DNA of 64,000 bases, taken from NCBI RefSeq assembly GCF_900185645.1, contig NZ_FYAM01000006.1:186001-250000 (forward strand). The letters are read 5' to 3'. The position numbers and the translations under genes are program-made. The notes beneath the pieces are model-generated. The model saw only the letters and a program-made list of their open reading frames with translations, had not been told where the DNA came from and did not search any database. Shown here in pieces: positions 54,376 to 63,629 of the stretch (positions within the stretch are counted from its first letter, which is position 1; every line of letters begins with the position of its first letter). The stretch comes from Clostridium sp. BSD9I1. Its GTDB lineage: Bacteria; Bacillota; Clostridia; Clostridiales; Clostridiaceae.

Positions 54376-54999
54376 ATGGATTACATAAAAAAACCAATGG
54401 ACATTGAAGTAAAGAGTTTTGAAATAATTGGAGAGGAAATGGGACCTCACAATTTTGATGATAGAGAGCTTAAAATAATAAAAAGACTTATACATACTAC
54501 AGCAGATTTTGAATTTAAGAACATTACATATATTAGAGAGGGAGCTATAGACTCAGCTCTTGATATTTTAAAAAAGGGAGTAACTATATATACTGATACC
54601 AATATGGCAAAGTCAGGTATAAATAAGGCTGCCTTAAAGAAGTTAAATTGTAAAGTTGAGTGCTTTGTAGATAGAGAAGATGTAGCAGAAGTTGCAAAGG
54701 AAAGAGGAATAACTCGTTCTATGGCAGCAGTTGAAAAAGCAGTGGAAGAAGGAGTAGAGTTCTTTGTATTTGGGAATGCTCCAACAGCTTTATTTAAATT
54801 AAAAGAGCTTACACTAGAAGGAAAAGCTAATCCAAAGTTTATAATAGGAAGTCCAGTTGGATTTGTAGGAGCTAGTGAATCCAAAGAAGAGATCGAAAAA
54901 ATGGATACTCCTATGATAACTATAAGAGGAAGAAAGGGAGGCAGTAATGTAGCTGCAGCCATTGTAAATGCTCTTATGTATATGATTGTAGAAAGATAA
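54376..54999 (+). CDS. cbiC: Cobalt-precorrin-8 methylmutase
   Basis: Moves the methyl group from C11 to C12 to form cobyrinic acid. The 207 residues include RLIHTTADFEF with the catalytic histidine, TDTNMAKSGI, FGNAPTALFKL and GSPVGFVGASESKE. The start at ATG 54376 (MDYIKKPMDIE) follows GGGTGGTG; the upstream GTGs at 54361 and 54364 belong to the ribosome binding site. Confidence 0.95.
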   Translation: MDYIKKPMDIEVKSFEIIGEEMGPHNFDDRELKIIKRLIHTTADFEFKNITYIREGAIDSALDILKKGVTIYTDTNMAKSGINKAALKKLNCKVECFVDREDVAEVAKERGITRSMAAVEKAVEEGVEFFVFGNAPTALFKLKELTLEGKANPKFIIGSPVGFVGASESKEEIEKMDTPMITIRGRKGGSNVAAAIVNALMYMIVER

Positions 55000-55015
55000 A
55001 TTTTAGGTGATTAAA

Positions 55016-56110
55016 ATGCTTGATATGTATGTAAATTGCGATGGAAAGAGACTGAGATGTGGATATACTACAGGTTCTTGTGCAGCAGCAGCGGCAAAAG
55101 CAGCTACATTATGTCTTTGTGAGAATAAGGATATTAATGAAATAAGTATAGATACTCCTAAGGGAATTAGGCTTACAATTCCAGTAGAAAAGCTCATAAG
55201 AGGAGAAAACTATGTGGAATGCTGCGTCATAAAGGATGGCGGAGATGATATTGATGCAACTCATGGAGCAGAAATATGGGCAAGAGCAGAGAAAAAGCCC
55301 TCTGGATATAGTTTAAAAGGTGGAAAAGGCGTAGGAGTAGTTATGGGAGAAGGCCTTTATGTAAAAAAAGGAGAACCTGCCATAAACCCTGTACCGCGAC
55401 AAATGATAAATAAAGAAGTTACAGAAGTACTTCCAAAAGACTTAGGTGTGGAAATAACCATATTTGTGCCTAAGGGGGAAGAAATTGCAAAGAAGACTTT
55501 CAACCCTAGACTTAACATAATAGGAGGTATATCAATCCTAGGTACATCAGGGATTGTTATGCCTATGTCAGAAGATGCACTAATAGCATCAGTTGAGTTA
55601 GAAATAAATCAAAAAGTTGCAAAAGGAGCTAAGGAACTTATATTAGTATTTGGCAACATGGGAGAAACTAGAGGAAAGTCATTAGGACTTGATGAAAACA
55701 AGATGGTTGTAATTTCAAATTATGTAGGAAAAGCCTTAAATTCATGTATTGAGAATGAAGTATATGATATTACAATAATAGGCCATATAGGAAAGCTTTG
55801 TAAAATTGCAGCAGGATGCTTTAACACTCACAGCAGAGTATGTGATGTAAGAATGGAAGTAATAGCGTTAGAACTAGCTTTAATGGGATATCCTAAAGAA
55901 GTTGTTGAAAAGGTATATGATGAAAAGACTACAGAGGGAGCAATTAAATTAATAGAACAAACTCCTTCAATTACAAAGGAAGATGAATATAAGCTTTATA
56001 AGATTATAGCTGAAAAAGTAAAAAGCAGAATTGAAATATTTACCTATGGCAAGGTTAAGCCAAAAGTAGTTATGTACAGTATGGAAAAACAACTTAGTAT
56101 CATAGATTAA
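55016..56110 (+). CDS. cbiD: Cobalt-precorrin-5B C1-methyltransferase
   Basis: Methylates C1 in the anaerobic route. The 364 residues carry the family signature [29 protein letters not shown] and GETRGKSLG. It has no resemblance to the other corrin methyltransferases, as expected for CbiD. The start at ATG 55016 has TTAGGTG upstream. Together with cbiG it marks the cobalt-early pathway. Confidence 0.96.
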   Translation: MLDMYVNCDGKRLRCGYTTGSCAAAAAKAATLCLCENKDINEISIDTPKGIRLTIPVEKLIRGENYVECCVIKDGGDDIDATHGAEIWARAEKKPSGYSLKGGKGVGVVMGEGLYVKKGEPAINPVPRQMINKEVTEVLPKDLGVEITIFVPKGEEIAKKTFNPRLNIIGGISILGTSGIVMPMSEDALIASVELEINQKVAKGAKELILVFGNMGETRGKSLGLDENKMVVISNYVGKALNSCIENEVYDITIIGHIGKLCKIAAGCFNTHSRVCDVRMEVIALELALMGYPKEVVEKVYDEKTTEGAIKLIEQTPSITKEDEYKLYKIIAEKVKSRIEIFTYGKVKPKVVMYSMEKQLSIID

Positions 56111-56144
56111 AAAGATATATAAAACAGTAAAAGGAAGTGTTTGT

Positions 56145-57329
56145 GTGGTTTACATAGTAGGTATAGGACCAGGAAGCAAAGAATACATACTTCCTCAGGC
56201 TATAAAAGTCTTAGAAAGCTCAGATGAAATAATAGGCTTTGGAAGAGCAATAAATTCTCTAGATTTTATAGATAGTAAAAAGGTTAAGGTAAATAAAATA
56301 AGCGATGTTATTGAGTATTTAGAAGTAAATAAACATAAAAATATTGCAGTGGCAGCTTCAGGAGATCCATTATTTTATGGAATAACTAATTACCTAAAAT
56401 CTAATTATGATGGGGAAATAGACATAGTGCCAGGAATTACTTCCTTTCAGTATTTAGCGGCTAAACTTAATAAGCCTTGGCAAAATGCTTTTTTAGGAAG
56501 TCTTCATGGTAGAGAACAAAGTTTCATAAAGGGAGTTTTAGAAAATAATTTAAGTATTTGGCTTACAGATAATAAAAACTCTCCAGAAGTTTTAGCAAAG
56601 ATACTTTTAGAAAATGGATTAAACCCATATATCTATGTAGGAGAAAACTTATCCTATGAAGATGAAAGAATAGAAAGTGGAACAGCAGAAGATATTAGAA
56701 GTAAAGAATTTAAGGGACTTTCTATAATGATAGTAGAAAGAGAAGAAATGGACACAAAAGATAAAGAACTTCATTTTATAAAGGATGAGGAACTCATAAG
56801 AGGAAATTGTCCAATGACTAAGGAAGAAATAAGGATACTTAGCATAGCAAAACTTAATTTAAGAGAAGACTCCTATATACTAGATGTAGGAGCAGGTACA
56901 GGATCTATAAGCGTTCAAGCTGCAAAGTTTTGTCCAGTTGGAAAAGTTGTTGCTATAGAAAAAGATGAAGATGCAATAGATACTATAAAGAAAAATGTAA
57001 CTAAATTTAAGCTGAATAACTTAGAACTTATCGAAGGAGAAGCAATGGAAGTAATAAACAGTATAAATTACTCATTCGATAGTATATTTATAGGCGGCAG
57101 CGGTGGAAATATTGAAGACATCATAAAAGAATATGGCAAAAAACTACTGCCTGGTGGAAAGATGATTTTAAACTTTATAACCATAAATAATTTATATAAA
57201 GCAATGGATGCATTAAAGAAATTAGGATATAAAGTTAGCTGCACTCAAGTTTCTATAAGTAAAACTAAAGGCGAAAGTTATATGTTATTTGGAAATAATC
57301 CAATATTTATAATAGAAGGAGAAAAATAA
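56145..57329 (+). CDS. Cobalt-precorrin-7 C5/C15-methyltransferase and decarboxylase (CbiE-CbiT fusion)
   Basis: A 394-residue fusion. Residues 1 to about 200 are CbiE (VYIVGIGPGSKEYI, AASGDPLFYGI, VPGITSFQYLAAKL, GSLHGRE), methylating C5. Residues about 205-394 are CbiT (RGNCPMTKEEIRILSIAKL, DVGAGTGSISVQAA, GGSGGN), which methylates C15 and decarboxylates the acetate side chain. This order resembles CobL of the aerobic route. GTG start after AGGAAG. The TAATG stop-start overlap joins it to cbiL. Confidence 0.94.
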   Translation: MVYIVGIGPGSKEYILPQAIKVLESSDEIIGFGRAINSLDFIDSKKVKVNKISDVIEYLEVNKHKNIAVAASGDPLFYGITNYLKSNYDGEIDIVPGITSFQYLAAKLNKPWQNAFLGSLHGREQSFIKGVLENNLSIWLTDNKNSPEVLAKILLENGLNPYIYVGENLSYEDERIESGTAEDIRSKEFKGLSIMIVEREEMDTKDKELHFIKDEELIRGNCPMTKEEIRILSIAKLNLREDSYILDVGAGTGSISVQAAKFCPVGKVVAIEKDEDAIDTIKKNVTKFKLNNLELIEGEAMEVINSINYSFDSIFIGGSGGNIEDIIKEYGKKLLPGGKMILNFITINNLYKAMDALKKLGYKVSCTQVSISKTKGESYMLFGNNPIFIIEGEK

Positions 57330-57997
57330 TGGCTAAGTTATATGGAGTTGGCGTAGGGCCAGGAAGCGAAGAATTAATTACACTCAAAGCGCTAAAGGTT
57401 ATAGAAAATGCAAAAGTTATAGTAGCACCATCCCCTAAAGAAAACGGACAAAGTGCTGCTTTAAATATAGTGAAAAACTTTGTAAAGGAAGATACAGAGG
57501 TAATAGTAAAGCAATTCCCTATGGGTGGAGAAGATCAAGAAGATAAGATTTATGAAGCTTTCAAAACAATAGAAGAAAGACTTCATGATGGACTAGATGT
57601 AGTATTTATAACTATAGGAGACCCATTTGTATACAGCACCTACATATATCTTTTAAAGTATATAAATGAAAAGGGATACGAAACAGAAACAGTACCTGGA
57701 ATAACATCCTTTTGTGCATCTGCAAGCCTTGCAGGGGAAGCTTTAGTTATAGGAGATGAGCCACTTCTTATATTACCATCTACAAGACTAGATACAGTAA
57801 AAGAAGAACATAAGTATTTAGTAATAATGAAGGTATATAATAATGAAGAAAGCGTAATTAACTTCTTAGAAGACAAAGGTTATGAATATGTATATGTAAA
57901 AAGAGCTTACAGAGAAGGACAGGAAGTAATAAAAGATAGAGAAGAGATACTTAAAAATAAAGATTATATGTCACTTATAATTGCACATAAGAACTAG
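57329..57997 (+). CDS. cbiL: Cobalt-precorrin-2 C20-methyltransferase
   Basis: SAM-dependent methyltransferase of 222 residues in the tetrapyrrole methylase family: LYGVGVGPGSEELITLKA, VAPSPKENGQS, FITIGDPFVYSTY and ETVPGITSFCASASL. It acts directly after cobalt insertion by CbiK. It starts in the overlap with cbiET. Confidence 0.94.
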   Translation: MAKLYGVGVGPGSEELITLKALKVIENAKVIVAPSPKENGQSAALNIVKNFVKEDTEVIVKQFPMGGEDQEDKIYEAFKTIEERLHDGLDVVFITIGDPFVYSTYIYLLKYINEKGYETETVPGITSFCASASLAGEALVIGDEPLLILPSTRLDTVKEEHKYLVIMKVYNNEESVINFLEDKGYEYVYVKRAYREGQEVIKDREEILKNKDYMSLIIAHKN

Positions 57998-58033
57998 TTA
58001 ACTATTAACTAAATAGAGCGGGGGTAAATAAAA

Positions 58034-58804
58034 TTGAATAATAACATAAATGTTTATTTTATAGGAGCGGGTCCTGGAGATGTGGATCTTATAACTGTTA
58101 AGGGAAGAAAGATACTTGAAAAAGCTGATGTTGTAATATATGCAGGATCACTAGTTAGCAAAGAACACTTAGATTTTTGTAAGGAATCAGTAGAAATGCA
58201 CAATTCAGCATCCATGACATTAGAAGATGTTATAGATGTTATGAAAAAGGCTGCAAGTGAAAATAAAATGGTAGTGAGACTTCATACAGGGGATCCTTCC
58301 ATGTATGGAGCTATAAAAGAGCAAATGGATGAGCTTAATAAATTTGATATTAAATATGAAGTTGTACCAGGAGTCAGCTCTTGTTTTGCGGCAGCTGCAG
58401 CTATAAAAAGAGAATTTACACTTCCAGGAGTTACTCAAACACTAATACTTACAAGAGTAGAGGGTAGAACACCAGTACCAGCAGGAGAAGATTTAGAAAA
58501 GTTAGCATCAACTGGGGCTTCTATGGCAATATTTTTATCCATAAGCATGATAGAAAAAGTAGTAGAAAAGTTAAGACGTGGGTATGGAAAAAATGTTCCT
58601 ATAGCTATAGTTGAAAGAGCTACTTGGGAAGATGAGAGAGTTATACTAGGAACTTTAGATGATATAGCAGAAAAGGTTAAAGAAGCTAATATAACAAAAT
58701 GTGCACAAATACTTGTAGGTGATTTTATAGATACTGAGTATGATAAGAGTCTTTTATATGATAAAACTTTTACTCATATGTTTAGAGAAGGTGTGTCTAA
58801 GTAA
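58034..58804 (+). CDS. cbiF: Cobalt-precorrin-4 C11-methyltransferase
   Basis: 256-residue SAM methyltransferase: [63 protein letters not shown] and [10 protein letters not shown], the last typical of CbiF/CobM. TTG start at 58034, with GCGGGGG upstream. Confidence 0.95.
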   Translation: MNNNINVYFIGAGPGDVDLITVKGRKILEKADVVIYAGSLVSKEHLDFCKESVEMHNSASMTLEDVIDVMKKAASENKMVVRLHTGDPSMYGAIKEQMDELNKFDIKYEVVPGVSSCFAAAAAIKREFTLPGVTQTLILTRVEGRTPVPAGEDLEKLASTGASMAIFLSISMIEKVVEKLRRGYGKNVPIAIVERATWEDERVILGTLDDIAEKVKEANITKCAQILVGDFIDTEYDKSLLYDKTFTHMFREGVSK

Positions 58805-58844
58805 CCTAGGGCCGTCTTAATAACTTGAGAGGTGCTGATTTACT

Positions 58845-59837
58845 ATGAATATAGCAGTGATTTCCATAACTAAAAATGGGGATAACTTAGCAAAAAAAAT
58901 AAGAGAAAAGTTTAATATAGATTTATTCTCTAAAAATCTTTCTAAAGACTTTAATTTTAAAGAAGTAGTAAGAAATTCTTTTGAAAACTATGAGGCAGTG
59001 ATATTTATAACTTCAACTGGCATAGCAGTAAGATCTATAGCTCCTTACATAACTACTAAAGATAAAGATCCTGCAGTGATTGTTATAGACAATTTAGGTA
59101 AGTTTGCAATAAGTCTTCTAAGCGGACACTTAGGAGGAGCTAACAAACTTACGGAAGATATAGCTTTAGCACTTAAAGCGGAGCCTATAATAACTACTGC
59201 TACAGATAATTTAGGGATTACAGCTCCAGATATGATAGCTAAGGAAAGTAATCTTATTATAGATAGCTTAAAAGATGCTAAGGATATAGCAGCTCTTTTA
59301 GTTGATGGAAAGGAAGTTGGATTTCTTGATGAAGAAGAACTAATTTCCTGCCCATCAGGTTATGTTTCCGAACTAAGTGAGTGCAGCGGAGTAGTTTATG
59401 TAACAAATAAAAATGAATTGGAGTGCATAGAGGAAAAGAAAATTCCTAAGAGGTTAAAGCTTATAAGAAGAAATATAATACTCGGCATCGGATGCAGGAA
59501 AGATTATCATATAGGCTCTATGAAAGAAAAAGTTTTAGAAGTTTTAAAGGAGCAAAACATAGATGCAAGAGCAATAAAATGTATTGCTACAGTAGAGGTT
59601 AAAAAGGATGAAAGAGCTATAATAGAACTTTCAAAATACTTAGATTGCGATATGAAAATATTCACTATAGAAGAAATAAAAAAGGTACAACATAAATATG
59701 AAGGAAGTGCCTTTGTAGAAAAAACATTAGGAATTACATCCGTATGTGAGCCATCAATTGAACTTGCAGGAGGAACTGTTGAAATTTCAAAGATGAAACT
59801 TGATGGAATGACACTAGCAATAGGAAAGGAAGTGTAG
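58845..59837 (+). CDS. cbiG: Cobalt-precorrin-5A hydrolase
   Basis: Opens the delta-lactone of cobalt-precorrin-5A and releases acetaldehyde, a step specific to the anaerobic pathway. The 330 residues include FITSTGIAVRSIAPYI, LLSGHLGGANKLTEDIA, TTATDNLGITAPDM, and a C-terminal GIGCRKD domain with SVCEPSIELAGG. ATG start at 58845; GAGAGGTG lies upstream. Confidence 0.95.
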   Translation: MNIAVISITKNGDNLAKKIREKFNIDLFSKNLSKDFNFKEVVRNSFENYEAVIFITSTGIAVRSIAPYITTKDKDPAVIVIDNLGKFAISLLSGHLGGANKLTEDIALALKAEPIITTATDNLGITAPDMIAKESNLIIDSLKDAKDIAALLVDGKEVGFLDEEELISCPSGYVSELSECSGVVYVTNKNELECIEEKKIPKRLKLIRRNIILGIGCRKDYHIGSMKEKVLEVLKEQNIDARAIKCIATVEVKKDERAIIELSKYLDCDMKIFTIEEIKKVQHKYEGSAFVEKTLGITSVCEPSIELAGGTVEISKMKLDGMTLAIGKEV

Positions 59838-59839
59838 TT

Positions 59840-60559
59840 TTGGGAAAACTATATGTAATAGGAATTGGTCCAGGAGGCTTAGAACACATGACATTAAAAG
59901 CTAAGCAGGCCATTGAAGAAAGTAATATGATTGTAGGATATACAAAATACATAGAATTTATAAAGCCATTATTAGAGGGAAAAGAATTAGTATCAACTGG
60001 TATGAAGGGTGAAGTGGAAAGATGCAAAAAGGCATTAGAGCTTGCAGCAGATAACACAGTAGCTATTATAAGTACTGGAGATGCAGGAATATATGGAATG
60101 GCAGGACTTATATTAGAACTTAAAGAAAATCAAGACGTAGAGATAATACCAGGGGTTACAGCTTCTTCTTCAGCAGCTTCTGTAGTAGGATCTCCACTTA
60201 TGCATGATAACTGCAATATAAGCTTAAGTGATCTTATGACACCTTATGAACTTATAAAAAAGAGAGTGAAATTAGCAGCAGAAGCAGATTTTATAATATC
60301 ACTTTATAATCCGAGAAGTAATGGAAGACCTCATTACTTAAGAGAAGCTATTGATATAATAAGTGAGTTTAGAAACGGTACTACTCCTATAGCAGTAGTT
60401 AAAAATGCATTAAGAGATGGACAGGAAATACACTTATTTACACTAGAAAACTTCAATGAAGAAGTAGTAGATATGTTTTCTATAGTAATTATAGGAAATA
60501 GTCAGAGCTATATAAAAGATGGAAAATTTATAACTCCAAGAGGATACAAAGTTGGTTAA
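59840..60559 (+). CDS. cbiH: Cobalt-precorrin-3 C17-methyltransferase
   Basis: A 239-residue SAM methyltransferase that contracts the ring and methylates C17. Marks: LYVIGIGPGGLEHMTLKAKQAI, TGMKGEVERC, ISTGDAGIYGMAGL, PGVTASSSAASVVGSPL and LYNPRSNGRPHYL. No extra C-terminal Fe-S domain is present. TTG start at 59840, eight bases after AGGAAG that lies in the 3' end of cbiG. Confidence 0.95.
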   Translation: MGKLYVIGIGPGGLEHMTLKAKQAIEESNMIVGYTKYIEFIKPLLEGKELVSTGMKGEVERCKKALELAADNTVAIISTGDAGIYGMAGLILELKENQDVEIIPGVTASSSAASVVGSPLMHDNCNISLSDLMTPYELIKKRVKLAAEADFIISLYNPRSNGRPHYLREAIDIISEFRNGTTPIAVVKNALRDGQEIHLFTLENFNEEVVDMFSIVIIGNSQSYIKDGKFITPRGYKVG

Positions 60560-60612
60560 TAGTCAATAATTAATAGTTGTAGAAATTCCGTTTAGGCGGG
60601 ATTTCTTCGATT
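60560..60612. repeat. Dispersed hairpin element, copy 3 (short)
   Basis: Between cbiH and cbiJ. TGTA-GAAATTCCG (60582-60590), loop TTTAGG, CGGGATTTC (60597-60605), then TTCG. It shares the TGTAGAAA...TTTC core of copy 2, but the stem has a third sequence. Outer arms are reduced to TTAATAGTCAATAATTAATAG. Confidence 0.5.
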
Positions 60613-60630
60613 AAATAAGGTGGTGTTATT

Positions 60631-61395
60631 ATGATTTGTGTTATAGCTGGAACCACTGAAGGTAGGGAAATGATTAAGGAATTAAATAAATACACCGATG
60701 ATATTTTGGTGTCTACAGCAACATCTTATGGTGGAGAGCTTTTAAAGGAATATAGATATAAGTTATTAAATGATAAACCTCTTAATAGTCAGGATATGCA
60801 GAAGATGTTTGAGGAAAATAAAGTTAATGTTGTCATTGATACATCGCATCCATATGCAGTAGAAGTTAGTGAAAATTTGATGAATGTATGTAGATTAACT
60901 TCTATAAAATACATAAGATTAGAAAGAAAAGGTGTAGCTTATAAATTTATAAATGAGGATAAGGTTATAATAGTAGAAAGTTATGAGGAACTTTATTCTC
61001 ATTTCAAAAATATTACAGGCAATATATTAAACACTACAGGAAGCAGAAATTTAAATAAAATTTTAGGATTAGAATTACCTAATAGGATAATACATAGAGT
61101 TCTTCCTTCCTTAAAAGTACTTCAAGAATGCTTAGAATTAGGAGTTAGTGTAGAAAATATAATTGCTATAAAGGGACCTATAAGCTATGATTTAAATAGA
61201 GCTTTTATAAAAGAATATGATGCAAAGGCAATACTGCTTAAAGATAGCGGGCCTGAAGGTGGAACGGAAGAAAAAATAAGAGCAGCAGTAGATGAAGATA
61301 TATATACTTTTATTATTGGAAGAAAAACTTTAAAGTATGATAATATATTTTATGATGTTAAGGATGTAGTGAAAAAATTGGAAGGTATAGCTTAA
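60631..61395 (+). CDS. cbiJ: Cobalt-precorrin-6A reductase
   Basis: A 254-residue NADH/NADPH-dependent reductase: CVIAGTTEGREMI, DTSHPYAVEVSENL, NTTGSRNL, AIKGPISYDLN and LLKDSGPEGGTEEKI. ATG start at 60631, after AAGGTGG. It completes the set of CbiC, D, ET, F, G, H, J, L needed for cobyrinic acid. Confidence 0.94.
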   Translation: MICVIAGTTEGREMIKELNKYTDDILVSTATSYGGELLKEYRYKLLNDKPLNSQDMQKMFEENKVNVVIDTSHPYAVEVSENLMNVCRLTSIKYIRLERKGVAYKFINEDKVIIVESYEELYSHFKNITGNILNTTGSRNLNKILGLELPNRIIHRVLPSLKVLQECLELGVSVENIIAIKGPISYDLNRAFIKEYDAKAILLKDSGPEGGTEEKIRAAVDEDIYTFIIGRKTLKYDNIFYDVKDVVKKLEGIA

Positions 61396-61447
61396 ATAGA
61401 GGGACTTATTATATTAGAATTTGAGCTATAATAGCGGAGGTATTATA

Positions 61448-61954
61448 ATGAAAACAAAAAAATTAGTATTAACAGCACTATTTGTAGCGCTTTGTTTTAT
61501 AGGAGCCAATATTAAGGTCATGGGATCAATAGCCTTTGATTCAATGCCAGCATTTTTAGCTGCAATTATGCTAGGTCCAGTATATGGAGCAATAGCAGGA
61601 GCATTAGGTCACTTTTTAACCGCATTAACTAGCGGATTTCCACTTACGCTACCAGTACATTTAATAACTATGGCAGCAATGGCTTTAACCATGGCGGCAT
61701 TTGCTGTAGTATATAAAGCCTTTCTAAATAAGAATAAGGTTTTTGCAATTATATTTTCTATAATAATTGCAGTTATTATAAATGGACCTTTAGCACTTTT
61801 AGCCTTGACACCACTCTTAGTGCCTATGATGGGCAAGGCTGGGATTATGGGTCTTGTACCTATACTATCTGGAGTGGCAGCGATAAATGCACTTATAGCA
61901 ATACTTGTGTATAATTTTTTACCAAGGAGTTTGAAGGAATATGAAAATAACTAA
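61448..61954 (+). CDS. cblT: ECF-type S component, probable alpha-ribazole transporter
   Basis: A 168-residue membrane protein with about five or six helices and the general look of an ECF substrate-binding subunit (KKLVLTALFVALCFIGANI, PVYGAIAGALGHFLTAL). It overlaps the kinase gene at 61941 by 14 bases. In Listeria and Geobacillus a similar pair, CblT and CblS, imports alpha-ribazole and phosphorylates it, bypassing CobT. No cobT is in this window, which supports the assignment. The start at ATG 61448 follows GGAGGT. Another vitamin-related substrate cannot be excluded. Confidence 0.75.
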   Translation: MKTKKLVLTALFVALCFIGANIKVMGSIAFDSMPAFLAAIMLGPVYGAIAGALGHFLTALTSGFPLTLPVHLITMAAMALTMAAFAVVYKAFLNKNKVFAIIFSIIIAVIINGPLALLALTPLLVPMMGKAGIMGLVPILSGVAAINALIAILVYNFLPRSLKEYENN

Positions 61955-62684
61955 GGTAAGGGATCTAACTTTAATAACTTTAGATGAAAATAAAACTATG
62001 GTAGTAGCTTGTGATAGCTGTGGGAGTATAGGAATGAAAGAGGGAGATACCTTAAAGGTACCTTCCTTTTATGTAGGAAAGTTAATTGCGAGAGGGCCAA
62101 TAATGGAAGTAATGTGTGCTGGAGCAGAGGTCATTACTATTACAGATGCAGTATGTAATGAGATGGAACCTACAGGAAGTGAAATAATAAAGGGGATAAA
62201 GGAAGAATTAAAATTAGCAGGTATAGCTGATATAGTTTTAACAGGAAGTACAGAAGAGAACTTTAAATCTATATCTACAGGCCTTGGAATTACCGTTATA
62301 GGAATAGCTGAAAATAAAAATTTAAAGGTCAATGCTATAAGAGAAAATTGTAAAATTATTTCCCTGGGAATCCCTAAGGTAGGAGCAGAAATAGGGTTAG
62401 ATAAAGACTTAGATATAGCAAACTATGATGAGTTAAGAAAGCTTTTAAGCTTAGGTGGAGTATATGAAATAGTACCAGTAGGTTCTAAAGGGATACTTTA
62501 CGAAGTATTGCAGCTTGCAAAGAAAAATAATATGAAATTTGTATTAAATGAAGAAGTAAAAGTAGATATACATAAAACTGCAGGACCTTCTAGTGTTGTA
62601 ATAGCTGCAGTAAATGATGAAGTATTAAATGAAATACAAAATAATGAAAAAATAAGTATAATAGGTAAATTAAACAAAGTTTAG
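61941..62684 (+). CDS. cblS: AIR-synthase-like protein, probable alpha-ribazole kinase
   Basis: A 247-residue protein with the pattern of the AIR synthase/ThiL N-terminal fold: MVVACDSCGSIGMKEGD as the ATP/metal aspartate segment, APAHI-equivalent GPIMEVMCAGAEVITITDAV, and LTGSTEENF. The family phosphorylates small substrates or uses ATP to close rings. Coupling to the S-component gene and the cobalamin setting match CblS, which makes alpha-ribazole 5'-phosphate for CobS. CobC at 32409 would then remove the phosphate. Biochemical identity is inferred from the pair. Confidence 0.75.
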   Translation: MKITKVRDLTLITLDENKTMVVACDSCGSIGMKEGDTLKVPSFYVGKLIARGPIMEVMCAGAEVITITDAVCNEMEPTGSEIIKGIKEELKLAGIADIVLTGSTEENFKSISTGLGITVIGIAENKNLKVNAIRENCKIISLGIPKVGAEIGLDKDLDIANYDELRKLLSLGGVYEIVPVGSKGILYEVLQLAKKNNMKFVLNEEVKVDIHKTAGPSSVVIAAVNDEVLNEIQNNEKISIIGKLNKV

Positions 62685-62710
62685 ATTTGTTTAATATATA
62701 GGAGGATAAA

Positions 62711-63490
62711 ATGAAAAAGGGAATATTAGTAGTAAGTTTTGGAACAAGTTATATGGAGACTTTAAAGCTTAATATAGAAGCTTGTGAAAATAAAATAAAA
62801 GAATCTTTTGAAGGCTATGAAATAAGAAGAGCATTTACATCAGGAATGATTATGAGAAAGCTTAAACAAAGAGATAATATACATATTGATACTGTAGAAG
62901 AAGCACTAACTAAAATGGTTAATGACGGATTTGAAGAAATCGTTGTGCAGCCTCTTCATATAATGCCAGGAGAAGAATACGATGATATAAAAAGAGATGT
63001 GCATAAATTTAGTCGTATAAATAAATTTGAAAACATAGTTTTAGGAAGACCAGTGCTTTATAGTGAGGAAGATTATAGAATTGCAGTAGAAGCATTAAAA
63101 GAGCAGCTTCCTGAATATGATGATAAAAAGGCAGTTGTTTTCATGGGACATGGATCTACACATTATGCTAATGCTTGCTATTCCATGCTTCAATACATAC
63201 TTGATGATATGGGAGTTAAAAATGTATATATTGCAACAGTAGAGGGATTCCCAGAACTTAGACATGTAATGCCAAAGCTGAAGGAAAAGAAAATAGAAGA
63301 AGTAACTTTAATGCCATATATGCTTGTGGCAGGAGACCATGCGCAAAATGACATGGCAGGGGATGAAGAAGATTCATGGAAGGTTATATTAGAAAATGAA
63401 GGCTTCAAGGTTGACATATACCTTCATGGCTTAGGAGAAAATTCTGCTTACAGAGATATTTATGTGCAGCATGTAAGAGATTGTATTTAG
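62711..63490 (+). CDS. cbiK: Sirohydrochlorin cobaltochelatase
   Basis: Inserts cobalt into sirohydrochlorin without ATP, the step that commits to the anaerobic route. The 259 residues include LVVSFGTSYMET, VVQPLHIMPGEEYDD, the metal-binding histidines in FMGHGSTHYAN and MLVAGDHAQNDMAGD, and LHGLGEN. No signal peptide is present, unlike periplasmic CbiK forms. ATG after TAGGAGGAT. It is the last gene of the operon; a long hairpin follows. Confidence 0.95.
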   Translation: MKKGILVVSFGTSYMETLKLNIEACENKIKESFEGYEIRRAFTSGMIMRKLKQRDNIHIDTVEEALTKMVNDGFEEIVVQPLHIMPGEEYDDIKRDVHKFSRINKFENIVLGRPVLYSEEDYRIAVEALKEQLPEYDDKKAVVFMGHGSTHYANACYSMLQYILDDMGVKNVYIATVEGFPELRHVMPKLKEKKIEEVTLMPYMLVAGDHAQNDMAGDEEDSWKVILENEGFKVDIYLHGLGENSAYRDIYVQHVRDCI

Positions 63491-63547
63491 TGCCACCCAC
63501 GTGACAAGTGGCAAGTGAGAAGTAAATAATGATTAATTAGTATTTAT

Positions 63548-63603
63548 AAAAGGGGATATTTCAAAAGAAATTTTCAATTTCTTTGAGATATCCCCTTTTA
63601 ATA
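63548..63603. terminator. Long bidirectional terminator
   Basis: A stem of about 24 bp (63548-63572 with 63576-63600, one mismatch and one bulge) with a 3-base loop and T-runs on both sides. It ends the cobalamin operon and the convergent MATE gene. Confidence 0.85.
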
Positions 63604-63629
63604 GAGTTTTTATGAATTTATAATGGTTT

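Noticed and set aside
54447-54962. Minus-strand frame of 171 codons opposite cbiC
   Set aside because: Antisense to a conserved gene, with no start signal and no family features.
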